Source of the DNA: Patiria pectinifera
Taxonomy: Eukaryota; Echinodermata; Asteroidea; Valvatida; Asterinidae
Reading direction: 5' to 3'
DNA length: 64,000 nucleotides
NCBI GenBank assembly: GCA_029964075.1
Contig: CM057138.1
Span: 7,620,932 to 7,684,931 of the forward strand
Shown: one piece after another, positions 45,214 to 57,327 of the stretch
Layout of the letters: the number at the start of each line of letters is the position of its first letter
Position numbering within the stretch: position 1 is the first letter of the stretch
Translations under genes and position numbers: made by a program
The notes under the pieces: generated by a model
Seen by the model: the letters and a program-made list of their open reading frames with translations, nothing else
The model's database searches: none
Told to the model about the DNA's origin: nothing

Positions 45214-45832
45214 TTAACCTATGAGTCAACAAGGATCATTCATGCAACAGGTTAGGTAAAAACACCCTTAAAACAATTATCCCACCCAATCAAAGCGGTG
45301 GGGTTACTGATTAGTTTGCCTTACTTTAAAATCTCATTTGAGAAATTGGTGCACATGTATTTACACCATTTCTAAAAGGAAAAGTCTTGCATCATCATTG
45401 ATCTTTTGGTTGTTCATCACTGAAATGTTCTGTATATAGGGTCTTCAAGTACAGTAAATGTGGTTCCGGATTTCAATTAATTCATGCAAATTTACTTTTT
45501 CATGACAAAAACAAAAACAATTGCTTACTTCTATTGTTCTGAAATGCTCAGACTGAGATCAAAAATGTGCAATCCACATACCTCATACTATATTACAGCA
45601 GATCATCCATATATTGTTAATTTGAAAGTAGTTAATTACATCAACATGATCTTTATTTCAACTTCCAATTGAATAATATCCTGTGTATTGTTTTTCTAAT
45701 TTTATACAGCTTCAATAGTTACCTCTGTCATCAAAAATATGTTATATAAACTGCTTCAAAAATTTATCGGCACATACTTTACAAACGTATTTTCCATCAC
45801 AGCTCAAGTGCTATTAAATATTAAGTAGATGC

Positions 45833-47293
45833 CAGCGTTGTAGTCGAGTCACCAACGTGTTCTTAGTTGTTCACCAAACTAATCACTTTTTTTTTAAAAT
45901 TTATTTTTCAATCATCCATTCTGTCTTTTTAGTAAATCTCAATTGTATACAGGGTGTTTCAATAAAAAGGAAACCCAACTTTGGAGAACCAATATGGACA
46001 GACTAAATGTTTACTGGCTATAAAACTGGTATCATCTGAAAGCGTAATCCCTATGCTTTTCAATGATACCTTGTTTACATTTCCAGGGTCATGCATCACT
46101 GAGCGCCAGGTTTTGATGCAAAATTGCAGTTGGTTCACTTTCATGTCAAACACAATAGGCATGGTGTGCATGAGAATAAGTATTCAAGAAGACTTGAGTG
46201 CATAAAAAGAAACCCCAAAAAACAAAAAAAAGTCGAGTTGGTTTCAAAACTGGATTTTATTGTGTCATGAATTTCTCGTTTTGACCAAGCCACGTTCAAA
46301 GCAATGTGCTATTTTTCCGAGGATTAACATTCAAGCCATCTCAGCCAGACATCTCCGTAGCAATAGGCACACCATGCCCAGTGTTTTTTTTTTATTAAAA
46401 TGAACCAACTGCATTTTTGCATCTAATGTTCAAGACAATGATGCTCTGTGATGCATTACTCAGAAAACCTACACGCGGTACCATTGAAAAGCATAGAGAT
46501 TACGCTTTCAGATGATACCAGTTTTATAGCCAGTAAACATATGGTCTGTCCATAATAATTCTTTGAAGTTGGGTTTCCTCTTTTTTTTTAACACCCTGTA
46601 TAGTTTACCTGTGTGTGTACATTTTGTTTAGACCCAAAATGTGTTTTCCTTTTAATTCCCAATGTACAGTGCTAAGAATGATCTAACACCAAAAACCCTA
46701 CATGCTCTTACTTCAGTCTTCCCCATACTGCATGAAAATGTCCTGATTACAAAGTCTGAAATTGAAAGGTTATGCCAATATTCTGAGCACCTTGTTATAG
46801 TTTTGACTGATTTTGGTGGGGGCATTGAAGTAAAATCCTAAAATTTTGAAATTCGTTTTGGTGACTCTTATTTTTTAGTTTCCCATGGTTTCCCAAAATA
46901 ACGCGATATGTACATGTACTAGGCCTATCCGGTGTAATGCAAAGTAGTGTCCGCCTACTATTAGCATTGCCGAGAATATTGCACTATTGACTATAGCGTG
47001 CATCCGGTGTGCGCCGCGACACTTTTTGGCACCGGGCCCTGGTGCTCATCGTGCAGGCGCTAGGCGTGCATGCACAGCCCCTGGATACGATTTTTCATGG
47101 CACCGTGTTTTGTCTATGGAGTAAAAAAGAATGCTACGTTCGTCGCATAAATACGTAACATTATGTTTTTTTCTTTTGATGAAAATACGTGACTTGAGTC
47201 GCGAGTCACCAAACTCGAGTCAAGTCCGAGTCACGAAAAATGTGACCGAGTCCAACTCAAGTCCGAGTCCTGGACTCGAGTCCTACAACACTG
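45833..47293. mobile_element. hAT-like non-autonomous element with a nested TA-flanked element
   Basis: The left end CAGCGTTGTAGTCGAGTCA and right end GGACTCGAGTCCTACAACACTG are inverted relatives. The 8-bp flanks GTAGATGC (45825-45832) and GTAGGTGC (47294-47301) differ at one base. The right 100 bases are full of GAGTC/GACTC words. No transposase. A second element is nested at 45950-46598. Confidence 0.75.
45950..46598. mobile_element. TA-flanked long inverted-repeat element (Tc1/mariner-type MITE)
   Basis: CAGGGTGTTTCAA to TTAACACCCTG, with TA at both borders. The arms are over 200 bases and about 85% matched (shared AGCGTAATC..., GGTATCATCTGAAAGCG and AAACCCAACTT). It is inserted in the hAT-like element. 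Confidence 0.85.
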
Positions 47294-47301
47294 GTAGGTG
47301 C

Positions 47302-49221
47302 TAACAAGAACCTGTGTTTGTATGTCTGGACTGCATATCCACAGTCAATTCTCTAAACAAAAAGACTTCATATAGATTGTTCCACACAACTCATCAATTT
47401 CCTGTATAATATTTTTCTGCCTAGCAGGTCCATGACATTTGGCCTAGCCTGAAACACATGGTTCAAAGGTACTAACAATGCCACCCCTTCCAAATTTAAG
47501 GACTTTACTTTAATAAGACACTGTCCCATTAATTACACTTGTGAAGGTATTTCAGATTAGAGTGTTTAGTGTGAATCTTCCAAGCATAAGCTTTTGAAGT
47601 CCCTCCTAGGTGAGGCCAATTTGTAAGATTGAATAGGATTGAACATGCAAAGATTTACTCAATGAACACGGTTGCTACGTTTGCTTAGGTTGAGAATTTT
47701 TAACAAGCGGACACCTTTACCTTGGATAACCAAGACAATTTAAATGAAGAACAATATTGATTCCCTAAAATGTTGATCTCCTTAAAGAAAATACAAAAGC
47801 ATACAACACTTCTTATACATGAAAACATGGGATACACCTTAAGTCAATTAAAGCAATGTACATTTCTAGACCCTTTCCAGAATGGATTATTTTATTTTAA
47901 ATTGGAGGGGGGAGGGAACAATGGGTAGGCTCATTGGTTAAGCAAACTGGCTTGCCATACAATTCTTAGTTCAATACATGTATTGTAATGGAGGATCAAA
48001 CATACAACTCAACTATTTTGTTGGAAAGGACCAAGCCTTATGATTCACCCTCACTCCATGCAACTTAACCAACAAAACAATACTCATAGGCATAGGCATA
48101 AGATTAAAAAAAAAAATCTGCAGTGGTTTATGACAGTGAATAAGCAAGACCAAATATCCCAATAAGCAACAATGCACACCTCCCCGTCTTCATTAGTAGA
48201 CGGTCATATATATGCCTGCATACCTGAGTAAGTGCTACTTCATTTAGTATGGTGCACAATAAGCAATTCCTTTCTGTGAAGCTTAACATTACCTAACTGA
48301 ATTTCAAATTTCACTCTTTTAATTGATTCAGTTAAAAAGAACTAATATACACTATATTTTTTTTTTTCAGATGTTCATTTGAAAAAAAAAAAAAATTAAT
48401 TTCAGCTACATGTTTAATAACCTTCAACTTCAATATGTAGAGCCCCCTTGCGGTTGGTCCAAACATATATCTGCAATGATTACAAAAAATACTAACTACA
48501 AAAAACATATGAATTCCTCTCTGTAACAGAAAATGGTTCAACTTTTCAAATGCACAATTGTTCACCCACTATATGAATTGTCCTGACTGAAGGAAAGTGG
48601 GGTTCTGAAAGTCATCTTCGGACTCTTTGCCCCATCCTTTCACCTGAACAAAAACCTGGGCTTATCTCAATTTGAGTATCAACAGAATTTCACATACCTA
48701 TTTTTTTTGGGGGGGGGGGGGGGGGGGGGGGTTCTTAAACTGAAGGCCATATTAACAATTTGACCTTTTTTTCTGCTGGATGTGGCAAACATAACAGAGG
48801 CCTTTCTTCTGGTGTAATTCAAGGGACAGAGTGTTTCAGAAATTTGCAAACGTGTCTGCTTTAAAGGAAGAGTTGAAAATAAACACAATTAAATCAAACA
48901 GTGTCTTTGATTAGTAGACAGAAGACAGAAATTATGCTTGCACAATTTTATGTGTTTAAAACCTATTTACTACACGGAAAAGACAATTTGGCAACAGTCA
49001 TGGAAAGGTCCTGCCATACCACAGAAATGGCTCTACCATACCAATAGGAAGTCTGTCCAACATAAAACAAGAAGCTCTGCCATAAAGTCCAGAAAACTCT
49101 GACACACAGATGAGATGGTTCCACTGCTCTTTGTACAATCTATTTCTTAAAGCTAAGGACCTGGTATTTCTGTTGTAATTACTGAGATGGTTCTTTTAAC
49201 TTTGCAGGAGAGCACAGGCTG
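47302..49221. other. AT-rich sequence below the Vav stop codon
   Basis: This would be 3' UTR or downstream flank of the Vav-like gene. No other exon seen. A 22-base G run preceded by T8 lies at about 48700-48731. Confidence 0.4.
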
Positions 49222-49278
49222 TCAAGGTAGTGCAGCATTTTCATCCTCTTCAACGTATGTGTAAGGGAAGTATCCAAT
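49222..49278 (-). CDS. Vav-family exchange factor, last coding exon
   Basis: A good acceptor (TTTGAAACAG, ending at 49279 on the minus strand) starts an 18-residue exon, IGYFPYTYVEEDENAALP, followed by TGA at 49222-49224. It joins in phase 0 to the exon at 57328-57509, giving GGR-IGYFPYTYVEED. This matches the end of the C-terminal SH3 domain of Vav proteins (GRxGWFPxxYVEE), with the usual W changed to Y. FP..YV supplies the last strand of the SH3 fold. The short tail after the SH3 is normal for Vav. Confidence 0.85.
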   Translation of the reverse strand: MGYFPYTYVEEDENAALP

Positions 49279-49784
49279 CTGTTTCAAAGAACAAAGGATA
49301 AAAATTAACTTTCCAATCTCCAACTGCTTTCAAAGAGCTACTAACCCTTTCAATACCATATTGTTGATTAACCTGGCTCTCAACACTTACACATTCTTTG
49401 TTCCGTCTTGCAGAAATCACTACAGCATGAAAAATACCCAACAAGTAGAAAGCTCAAAAATTTCAGCTGAAATATTCACTATCAAGAAATGATTTGCATG
49501 GAAAACATGAGTGAAGTCTGTACCTTAAACTAACTCCTGCACATGTGATATGAAAAACAAGGCCATTTATGCAAAAAAAAGAAATTATTTCCCCTTTTGA
49601 CCTTGTCCAATTTATCAATCTGCAAGCCAATGATCTGCACATGGATACGTAATAGAGAATGGACGAGGAACTATAGATTCGTGCCAAGTCCATTTTTAGC
49701 ACGAATCTACAATCCTGAGTCTATTCTCTGACTTAAACTTTTTCTTCAAAATAACAAAGGTTTATTCAAATGAGTCCATGCATC

Positions 49785-51015
49785 TCTCCGTGTTTTGGGC
49801 TTTTCCGCTGAAAAGCGGAAAAGCCTTTGTTTTTGTTCTGATTCCCCCCCCTTCTTTTTTATCTTTTTGGGTCCACCCCAAATCGCATTGACTTTGTACA
49901 CATTTTTGGTGTGACACACTTTTGACCTAAAACAAAGTCCTATTCCAATGAAACTTATCTCAGGTAAACCCTATACTATAGTGAAGTTGTGTCTCAAAGA
50001 GTGACGTCATGATTACGTCATCATGGGTCACGTGACGTCATCCAAAAAGTGCATATTTTGAAGGCCTACATGTATATCTACAGACCTATAAGTCAGATTG
50101 GGTTGAAACTCGGTATGTTTGTAGACCGGGATGTGTTATAGGTAGAAATTGAGGTGACGTCACGATGACGTCATATTTTTTTAATTTTTTTTTGGAGCTT
50201 TAAGCCATATCTCATGAACGCAAAATGCAAAACTGAAAATTCTTTTTGTATTATGTTTGTTAGGTACATGTAATACATGTATGTCCAAAATTTAGAAAAA
50301 AGTGTGATGTCACGATGACGTCATCAAAAATGCCATTTTTGAAAACACATGAAGGGGAAGGCCCAATCGTCATGAAACTTTGTAGATAGGTAGATGGTGT
50401 CACAAGTATGCAAAATCTTAAATGACGTTACCATGACGTCATCAGTAGATTTTTTTTATGATTTTTTAAATATTTAAAATTTTATTACACTTAAAAAATG
50501 TTACACTTTGTTTCATGGCAGTGGCGTAGCCAGGAATTTTTCAGTGGGGGCTGGAACATTTCATGGGGGGGGGCGTCATGTAGATCAATGATAATTTTTT
50601 TAGAAACTCAAAATCTCAGTGGGGGGGGGGGCGACTGGGGGGCCACAAGGTTTCATGGGGGGGCTGTCACCCCCACGCCCCCCCGTGGCTACGCCACTGT
50701 TTCATGGGATTAACGTCAAACTTGATGCACATCAAGACCACAATAAAAATGTTTGCATGACGTCATCATGGGACACGTGACGTCATCAAAAATGTGCATA
50801 TTTTTAAGTCCTTTATACAGAACAGTACATGTAAGTCCGATTGGGTTGACACTTGGTATATAGGTACACCGGGATGTGTTATGGGTAAAAATTGAGATGA
50901 CGTCATGATGACGTAATTGTGCGACTTTATATGAATTTTTGAATGTTTGGCATATAAACTCAATTTTTTAAAATGTGACGTCACGACGACGTCATCAAAA
51001 ACGCGATTATCCCAA
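49785..51015 (+). repeat. CRE-motif-rich dispersed repeat, best copy
   Basis: Begins with a perfect 11-bp-stem hairpin GCTTTTCCGCT/AGCGGAAAAGC (49798-49823), then TTTGTTTTTGTT and a T-rich tract, then modules with paired CRE octamers: TGACGTCATGATTACGTCAT (50000), GTCACGTGACGTCATCC (50025), GGTGACGTCACGATGACGTC (50153), GATGACGTCATCAAAAA (50315), CCATGACGTCATCAG (50433). After a hAT MITE the modules start again (50755-51000). No protein. It lies in the last Vav intron. Confidence 0.8.
50519..50699. mobile_element. hAT-type MITE (family H3)
   Basis: CAGTGGCGTAGCCA to TGGCTACGCCACTG, 181 bp, with an 8-bp duplication TTTCATGG (50511-50518 and 50700-50707). It splits the CRE-rich repeat. G-rich tracts inside. 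Confidence 0.92.
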
Positions 51016-51529
51016 ACGCATATAACAGAAGTTCCCATTGTTGTGAAACAGTTTATACATACATTTTAACATCGCTCTAGTCTTTTAATAAGCCTGATCC
51101 AGTTTTTATGGTATCATTATTTCAGATATATAAGTAATTTTGGATTATTTTTTTAATACCTTATCAATTTTTAAAATATTGTATAATCCAGGTTCTCGTA
51201 CTTTTTAGATGAATCTCTTTTTATTTATATGTTTTATATGTTTTATATGTATCAATAATGCTATACTATTGTAAGCAAGTCTCTTCAGACACATTATAGT
51301 GGCTGCCGACTTGGTGTTATTTAAAAAATAAACCAGAATAATAATAAAAATAACTGGTGATTACAAAATCTTACCAAATTACAGTATGGTACTAGTTCGC
51401 AACATTATCACCGTTCAATTTGTTTCCCATTTTACTTCATATGGGCTGAGCATGTAATTGACCAAAAAGTGTCAAATCAGGTGAAGAGTGTTGGCAAAAA
51501 AAGTGTTTTACGAGTTTCAGTAAAATGAT

Positions 51530-51957
51530 CTGTACTGACCATTAGGTGACCATTGGCCGAATTATTATGTGAGCAACCAATATGAGGCTTGGTCCAATGA
51601 TGCACATGTAACTGACAAAGTATGACATTAATTGGATCAAGACTGTGGGAGAAACCATTTTGTATTTCTAAAGAAAACTACCACTAGTGACCACTAGGTG
51701 ACCTTTGACCCCACATGCTGGTCACTTAAAATAGGACTCGGGTCAAGGAAGATCCTGTCCAAAATTGTATTTGGCTTAGATCGGCCACGAAATTTGGCAG
51801 AGCAAAAAGACCACTGAGTGACCACTACCTGAAATCTAATAAACTGCTGTACAGGATATGGGGTAAGCATGTAATTGACAAACAATTGTTGAAATCAGGT
51901 GAAGATGTTGGTAAAAGGCGTTTTACCTGTTTCTGTGAAATGACTTCTACGGACCAT
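51530..51957 (+). repeat. GTCAAGACTGTGGGAGAA motif array, left part
   Basis: Words ACCATTAGGTGACCATTGGC, GGCTTGGTCCAATGATG, TTGGATCAAGACTGTGGGAG and GGAAGATCCTGTCCAAAATT recur here and at 55177-55600, the other side of the 3.2-kb insertion. A diverged reverse copy is at 12040-12140. Confidence 0.7.
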
Positions 51958-51960
51958 TTA

Positions 51961-54900
51961 GCCAAAAAAAAAGTCTCCGGTTTCTGGTATGCGCATGTGT
52001 CGCCAATATCGGAGATGAAACTGGCATATGGCAAAAAAATCGGAAAATAGGCCGAACAAATACGTGTCCGAAATCTGGGCCGCACTGCAGTTACACACAT
52101 GTACATGCATGTACAATACACTAAATGCCCAATTTCCGGACACCAACTCCTGCTTTATTTTCGATTAATAAATACCTTGGAGAGTTGATGGTTTCTGATT
52201 GGTCGAGACTCGATCACAGGGCCGGGCATTAACGGTGATAATGGACCGGCTTCAAAGATCAAGCGAATAAATGGCCCCTGAACCAGCATTGATTAAGCCC
52301 CGTTTAGCCCCATGCAAGCCAATGATTGGTCAAAATATAGTAACAGTCCTGCGGTAGCTTGTAACAATAGAGCACTGCACATGCGCTCAACCCCCATTGC
52401 GTGAGACTGACGCGCGCGTACGCAACACAGTTGCTAGGAATGCGTGCGTGCGCGCGCGTAAGGACGTTTTGAAACGACATCGTACAGCATAGCAGTGCAG
52501 CTACGACGACATCAAAGCAAAACTTGACAAATTAAAACCAGACAAGTGCCCAGGGCCCGACCAGATTCACCCCAAAGTACTCAGAGAATGCAGTGAGGAG
52601 CTGTCATTACCATTGTACCATGTCTACAGAAAGTCACTTGACAGTGGAGAACTACCTAAAGACTGGAAAACAGCCAGGGTAACCCCTATCTTCAAAAAGG
52701 GATCTAGGACAAAATCTGGTAATTACAGGCCAGTCAGCCTGACATGCATTCCCTGCAAGGTAATGGAGTCATTAATCAAGGACAAGATGACTGAGTTCGT
52801 ACAACAACATGAGATACTATCTGACAGGCAGCACGGATTCACCCAGGGTAAATCATGTTTGACAAACCTGCTTGAAACACTAGAAATGGTTACCCATGAC
52901 TTAGATGAGGGCAGCAGAGTAGACATCATCTTCTTGGACTACCAAAAAGCCTTCGACTCAGTCCCACATAGACGACTACTAGGAAAACTGTCTACATATG
53001 GAATTGAAGGAAAGATAGCCAAGTGGATTGAGGGATTTCTAGTTGACAGATCTCAGGTAGTAGCAGTAAGGAATGCTGAATCAAATCATGCAGACGTTGC
53101 AAGCGGAGTTCAAGGATCGGTGCTAGGACCGCTTCTTTTCATCCTGTACATCAACGACTTACCTGGAACAGTAAAATCAAATGTTCAGATGTTCGCCGAT
53201 GATACTAAAATGTTCACAACGATAAAGTCACCGGAAGACGCAGTGTAACTACAAAGTGATATCGATGCACTGCTGAACTGGTCCAAGACATGGCTCCTAC
53301 GATTTAACGCAGACAAATGCAAAACCATGCATATGGGAAACAACAACCCAGGATGTGTCTACCAGATGGGAGATACCAAACTACAAGAAACAGATCAAGA
53401 AAAAGACTTTGGAGTGTATATCTGCAACAACTGTAAGTCGTCGGTTCAGTGTGCAAAGTCTGCCCAGAAAGCGATGAATAGCCTCAGAGTTATCAAAAGA
53501 ACCTTCAAGCATATAACCAAGGATAGTTTTGCTGTATTGTACAAAACATACATAAGGCCTCATCTTGAATACTGCGTCCAAGCATGGAACCCAGGGCTGC
53601 GGAAAGATATCCACACATTGGAGAAGGTGCAAAGAAGAGCAACCAAACTGGTTCCTGCTGTAAGACATCTTAGCTATCCAAACAGGCTAGAGGCACTCGA
53701 CCTGTACAGCCTAGAACAAAGGAGAACAAGAGGCGACCTTATAGAAGTGTTCAAGATTTTCAACGGATTTGACAAAACAGAACCAACAAGATTCTTCAAA
53801 ATCTCCAACACAAGAGAAACAAGAGGACACAACATGAAGATCTTTCAGACTGGGATGAACAAAGCTCTGAGATGCAGGCAAGATTTTTTCTCCCAGAGAG
53901 TAGTCAACACTTGGAACGATCTACCAAGTTATGTTGTGAATGCCAAGACCACAAATTCTTTCAAACATGAGCTCGACGAGTACTGGAAGAGATATGGGGT
54001 CATAAAGGCTTATAAAGCCTAATACTTATTCCCATTAAATCGTAAGTGTAAGTGTAAGTGTAAGTGCATAAAATGCCTGAATTCCGGTTAGAGTAATGGA
54101 GTCATCAATAAAGAAGTTCACCTCTTACTTGAGAAAGTGGAGGGAAAAGTCCGAAAGACAAGGGCACCTTTCATAGTGCTTCAATCATGTCCACGATTCA
54201 ACCACACAACTCCACTACTCCACTTGCATTCATACATGGGATAAAAAAATCAGGCATTATCGTCTTTCTCTTCCAACAAATGCCAGTGAAATGTTTCGAT
54301 AATGCTCTCTTCGCTATCCTCGAGATAATCATCATGATTTTTAAAGCATTGCATTTTGTGCAACTAAATCTGAAACCTCCAAAAATCGCACAACATAATG
54401 ATTTTATCCACTGGCACTGGATCGTTCACAAGGCTACCCGTTCCGGACCAGCCATGTGCTAGCGGACGGTACGATGCGGTACGTACGCTGGTACCATTGC
54501 ATATTCGCACGCACGTGCGACACAGTGATTTTTCCATGTCGCCTGTCAATGTTTAACCTTTTGTTCAGCCGGAGAAGGCTCCGATCAGTGTTATGCCCTG
54601 TGTTTCTACCGTTGAAACACTCCAATAACGACTGGTGAAAGAGATTAATACTACGTTCGCGATGATTTTAACTTGCCATTTCCATCGACTTTTCTTCGAA
54701 ATTATGGTTGAAATAAAATGACATTTTGTGAAAAAAATCGTTAGAAAATCTAATTTTTTGGGACGCACTGTAAAAAAATCGGAAATTTCGTTGGAAAATT
54801 CAAAAAGTTGGATTTCCGATTAAAATCGGAAAAGTTTCATCTCTGGACCATAGCCATGCGCGTCGGCAAAATTAAAACTTTTTTTTTTCAATGTAAGATG

Positions 54901-55173
54901 ATGTCTCAAAACTGCCAAACTCAGTAGTTTGACTGGAATCCTGCTGCTGCACAATTTTAACGTGTTTTTAGATGGGGTTATGATCGAGAATAAGCTTTAT
55001 GTGGCCTCTCTGGACTCCCATATATTTGCACTAAGTTTAGTCGGGCACCATTTGCAGTCATCAGCCGACATTTGAAGCAAAAAAGTCGGGTAAAAAAAAA
55101 AAAAAAGCCGCGTCGCCACACCACTTTTTGGACAAGCTCCATACCAGAAACCGGAGACTTATTTTTTTGGGCC
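51961..55173. mobile_element. PIF/Harbinger-like element (TTA duplication) carrying a LINE
   Basis: The left end GCCAAAAAAAAAGTCTCCGG, TTTCTGGTATG and right end CATACCAGAAACC, GGAGACTTATTTTTTTGGGC form inverted repeats of about 33 bp. TTA lies on both sides (51958-51960, 55174-55176), and joining the flanks restores the host word ACCATTTAGGTGACCATTGG. A 3-bp TTA target is typical of PIF/Harbinger. No transposase is visible. The LINE at 52495-54070 is inside. Confidence 0.75.
52495..54070 (+). pseudogene. 5'-truncated non-LTR retrotransposon polymerase with one stop
   Basis: Open from DDIKAKLDKLKPDKCPGPDQ to KRYGVIKAYKA (about 52503-54022) except for a TAA at 53246-53248, most simply a CAA changed to TAA. 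RT blocks: NYRPVSLTCIPCKVMESLI, QHGFTQGKSCLTNLLET, IIFLDYQKAFDSVPHRRLL, GVQGSVLGPLLFILYINDL, MFADDTKMF (catalytic FADD), then KDFGVYICN and the C-terminal YIRPHLEYCVQAWNPGLRKD. A GTAAGT microsatellite tail follows at about 54041-54066. The endonuclease is missing by 5' truncation. The Q of the usual GVPQGSVLGP box is present but P is lost. It is a young copy, since only one stop is seen. Confidence 0.9.
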
Positions 55174-55176
55174 TTA

Positions 55177-55600
55177 GGTGACCATTGGCCAAATTATGTA
55201 TGCAATCTATATCAGGCTTGGTCCAGAAATATAAATAACCAAATTTGACATTAACTGGATCAAGACTGTGGGAGAAGTATTTCGTAATTTTGAAGACTAC
55301 TGACCATTCGGTGACCATTGACAAAATTCGGTGAACAACCCATATGAGGCATGGTCCTAAGATGTTACTAACCAAGTTTGACATTAATTGGGTCAAGACT
55401 GTGGGAGAAGAAGCATTTTGTGTTTTTTAAGAAATGATCACCATTGACCACCAGTGACCACTAAGTGACCTTTGACCCTGCATGCTGGTCAATTGTGAAA
55501 GGATTCCGATCAAGGAAGATCCTGTCAAAATTTGGCTGAAATCGCCCAAGGAATTTGGCAGATATTGGCAGATATAGCATTTCTAGTGAGCATTTGCCCA
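55177..55600 (+). repeat. GTCAAGACTGTGGGAGAA motif array, right part
   Basis: Two tandem copies of the unit ACCATTGGCCAAATTATG, TGGTCCAGAAATATAAATAA, TGACATTAACTGGATCAAGA, CTGTGGGAGAAG follow the right end of the 3.2-kb element. A GAAA tetranucleotide run lies at 55602-55624. Confidence 0.7.
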
Positions 55601-55629
55601 AAGAAAGAAAGAAAGAAAGAAACAGGACG

Positions 55630-57327
55630 ATCACAGTACATGTATATCAGCGTGCTCCACCAGGCTGATTTAAAAATCCGTAATCCATGGTATCTGTGGT
55701 TCATTACGAATCTATAGTTTGCTGTAGATTCATGAAAATAATCTACACTTTTAACAATAGTGTGATGTCACAAACATAGTTTAATTCTGAAATAGTTTGT
55801 CTGAATGATAACAAAAATGGAGAGCAAAATAAACTAACATGTCAGCTTCTTGAAAAGCACTCATAGTATTTGTTGGAGTGCTCTCTGTGTGGTTTCCTTC
55901 TCGACTTATTTGCCAATTAATTTCCTTAATTCAGCTGGGGTTTGGATTATTGTCACGGTACATTGCCAATGACAGTGAGAGGGTTAATATCAGGAAACAT
56001 GAATATTAACACTAACACATATTCTTCTCAGAACCACCTCTCTTTTATACATAGTGGAATCCTGTGGTTTACCTGCAAACTTCTAATAACTTGTAACCAG
56101 GTCGGGTTTCAGTACTTACTTTTACCCGACAGGTTCCTTTACTCCAGCATTCATTTCATAACTTTTGTAACTTCGTGGTTGTGTCATTTCACACGCATGA
56201 CATGTGAGCAGCCATTGCGATCATGCTTTTTGCCGAGCACCCTCTCGCGGCCAACTGAACTTTTTTTTGCACAGCGCGCGCCGCCTAGAATTTTGCTCAA
56301 CTATGCAAAGGGCGTAGCGAGCAGGCGAGTTTAACATTCCAAGCACTTTGTTCAAATTAGATAGCTGACATTCCAGGCGTTTCGGTTAGTTTTCTTGTAA
56401 GGCTAGCTGCGAAATGTTTGTGAATCTCCATTTTTCCTTTTGAAACAAAAACAAATTGGTAACTTCTGAACAACACGAGTATGCAAACTTTAACTTAAAT
56501 TTTAGTGTTGCTATAATATTTATGTTCAAATTTATCATTTGAAATAGACTTTCCCATTTTCCCAAAACTATCGGTTTTCTTTAAAGTGCTATGAACATTC
56601 GGGAATTTGTTATTAGGGCATGGTATATATTCTTACTTCATTATTTTATAACATAACTTGGTGAATAATTCATTTCTATTTTCGGATTTAAAATTGCACT
56701 ACATGTATATAAAATATTCATATTCTTGCATAATTGTCATTTAAATAATTCTTCTGTTTGGGCAACAGTCATTTTATGCCACAGTTTGTTCCTTTACTGA
56801 TGCATTTATAAAAAGTGTTTTGATTTACAAATAAGGAAAACAGTTTTTCCCAAATTAATTTGAATTAAATATTGTTAATAATGTATTTTGACCTGGAAGT
56901 TATTCCCATAATTCATTAGTCATTTATTGTTTTTATGCATTTCAGATACTATCCTTGGAGTGACAGCTCACTAGCCTATTTTCCCTTTTTGACGGTCGTT
57001 TTATATACCCAACAAAGTTCCGTTCTACATACCCAAAGTTCCTACTATAATTCTTTTTGTAAATACCCGATCATTTGTATATATATTGTCTCGTATTTGT
57101 CTTGTAAATAAAATATTTTGATATTATTGTCGAACAACAGAAAATTTCGCTCCGCCAAGTTATTTTTATAAGTGGAGCCACTCGGTTGTAGGAGAGTGAA
57201 CCATAGTAAACCAATTTATTTAGCTCTCCCCGGTTACAAACTGAACGGATTTTTTTCCGTGGGGGGGGGGGGGTAGTGGCACTTTCTTGGGTTTTAAGCA
57301 ATACTTGACAACAGAGATGGGACTGAC
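55630..57327. other. Last Vav intron, upstream part
   Basis: AT-rich with no exon or clear element. Around 56190-56330 there is a GC-richer patch (AGCGCGCGCCGCC). Confidence 0.45.
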
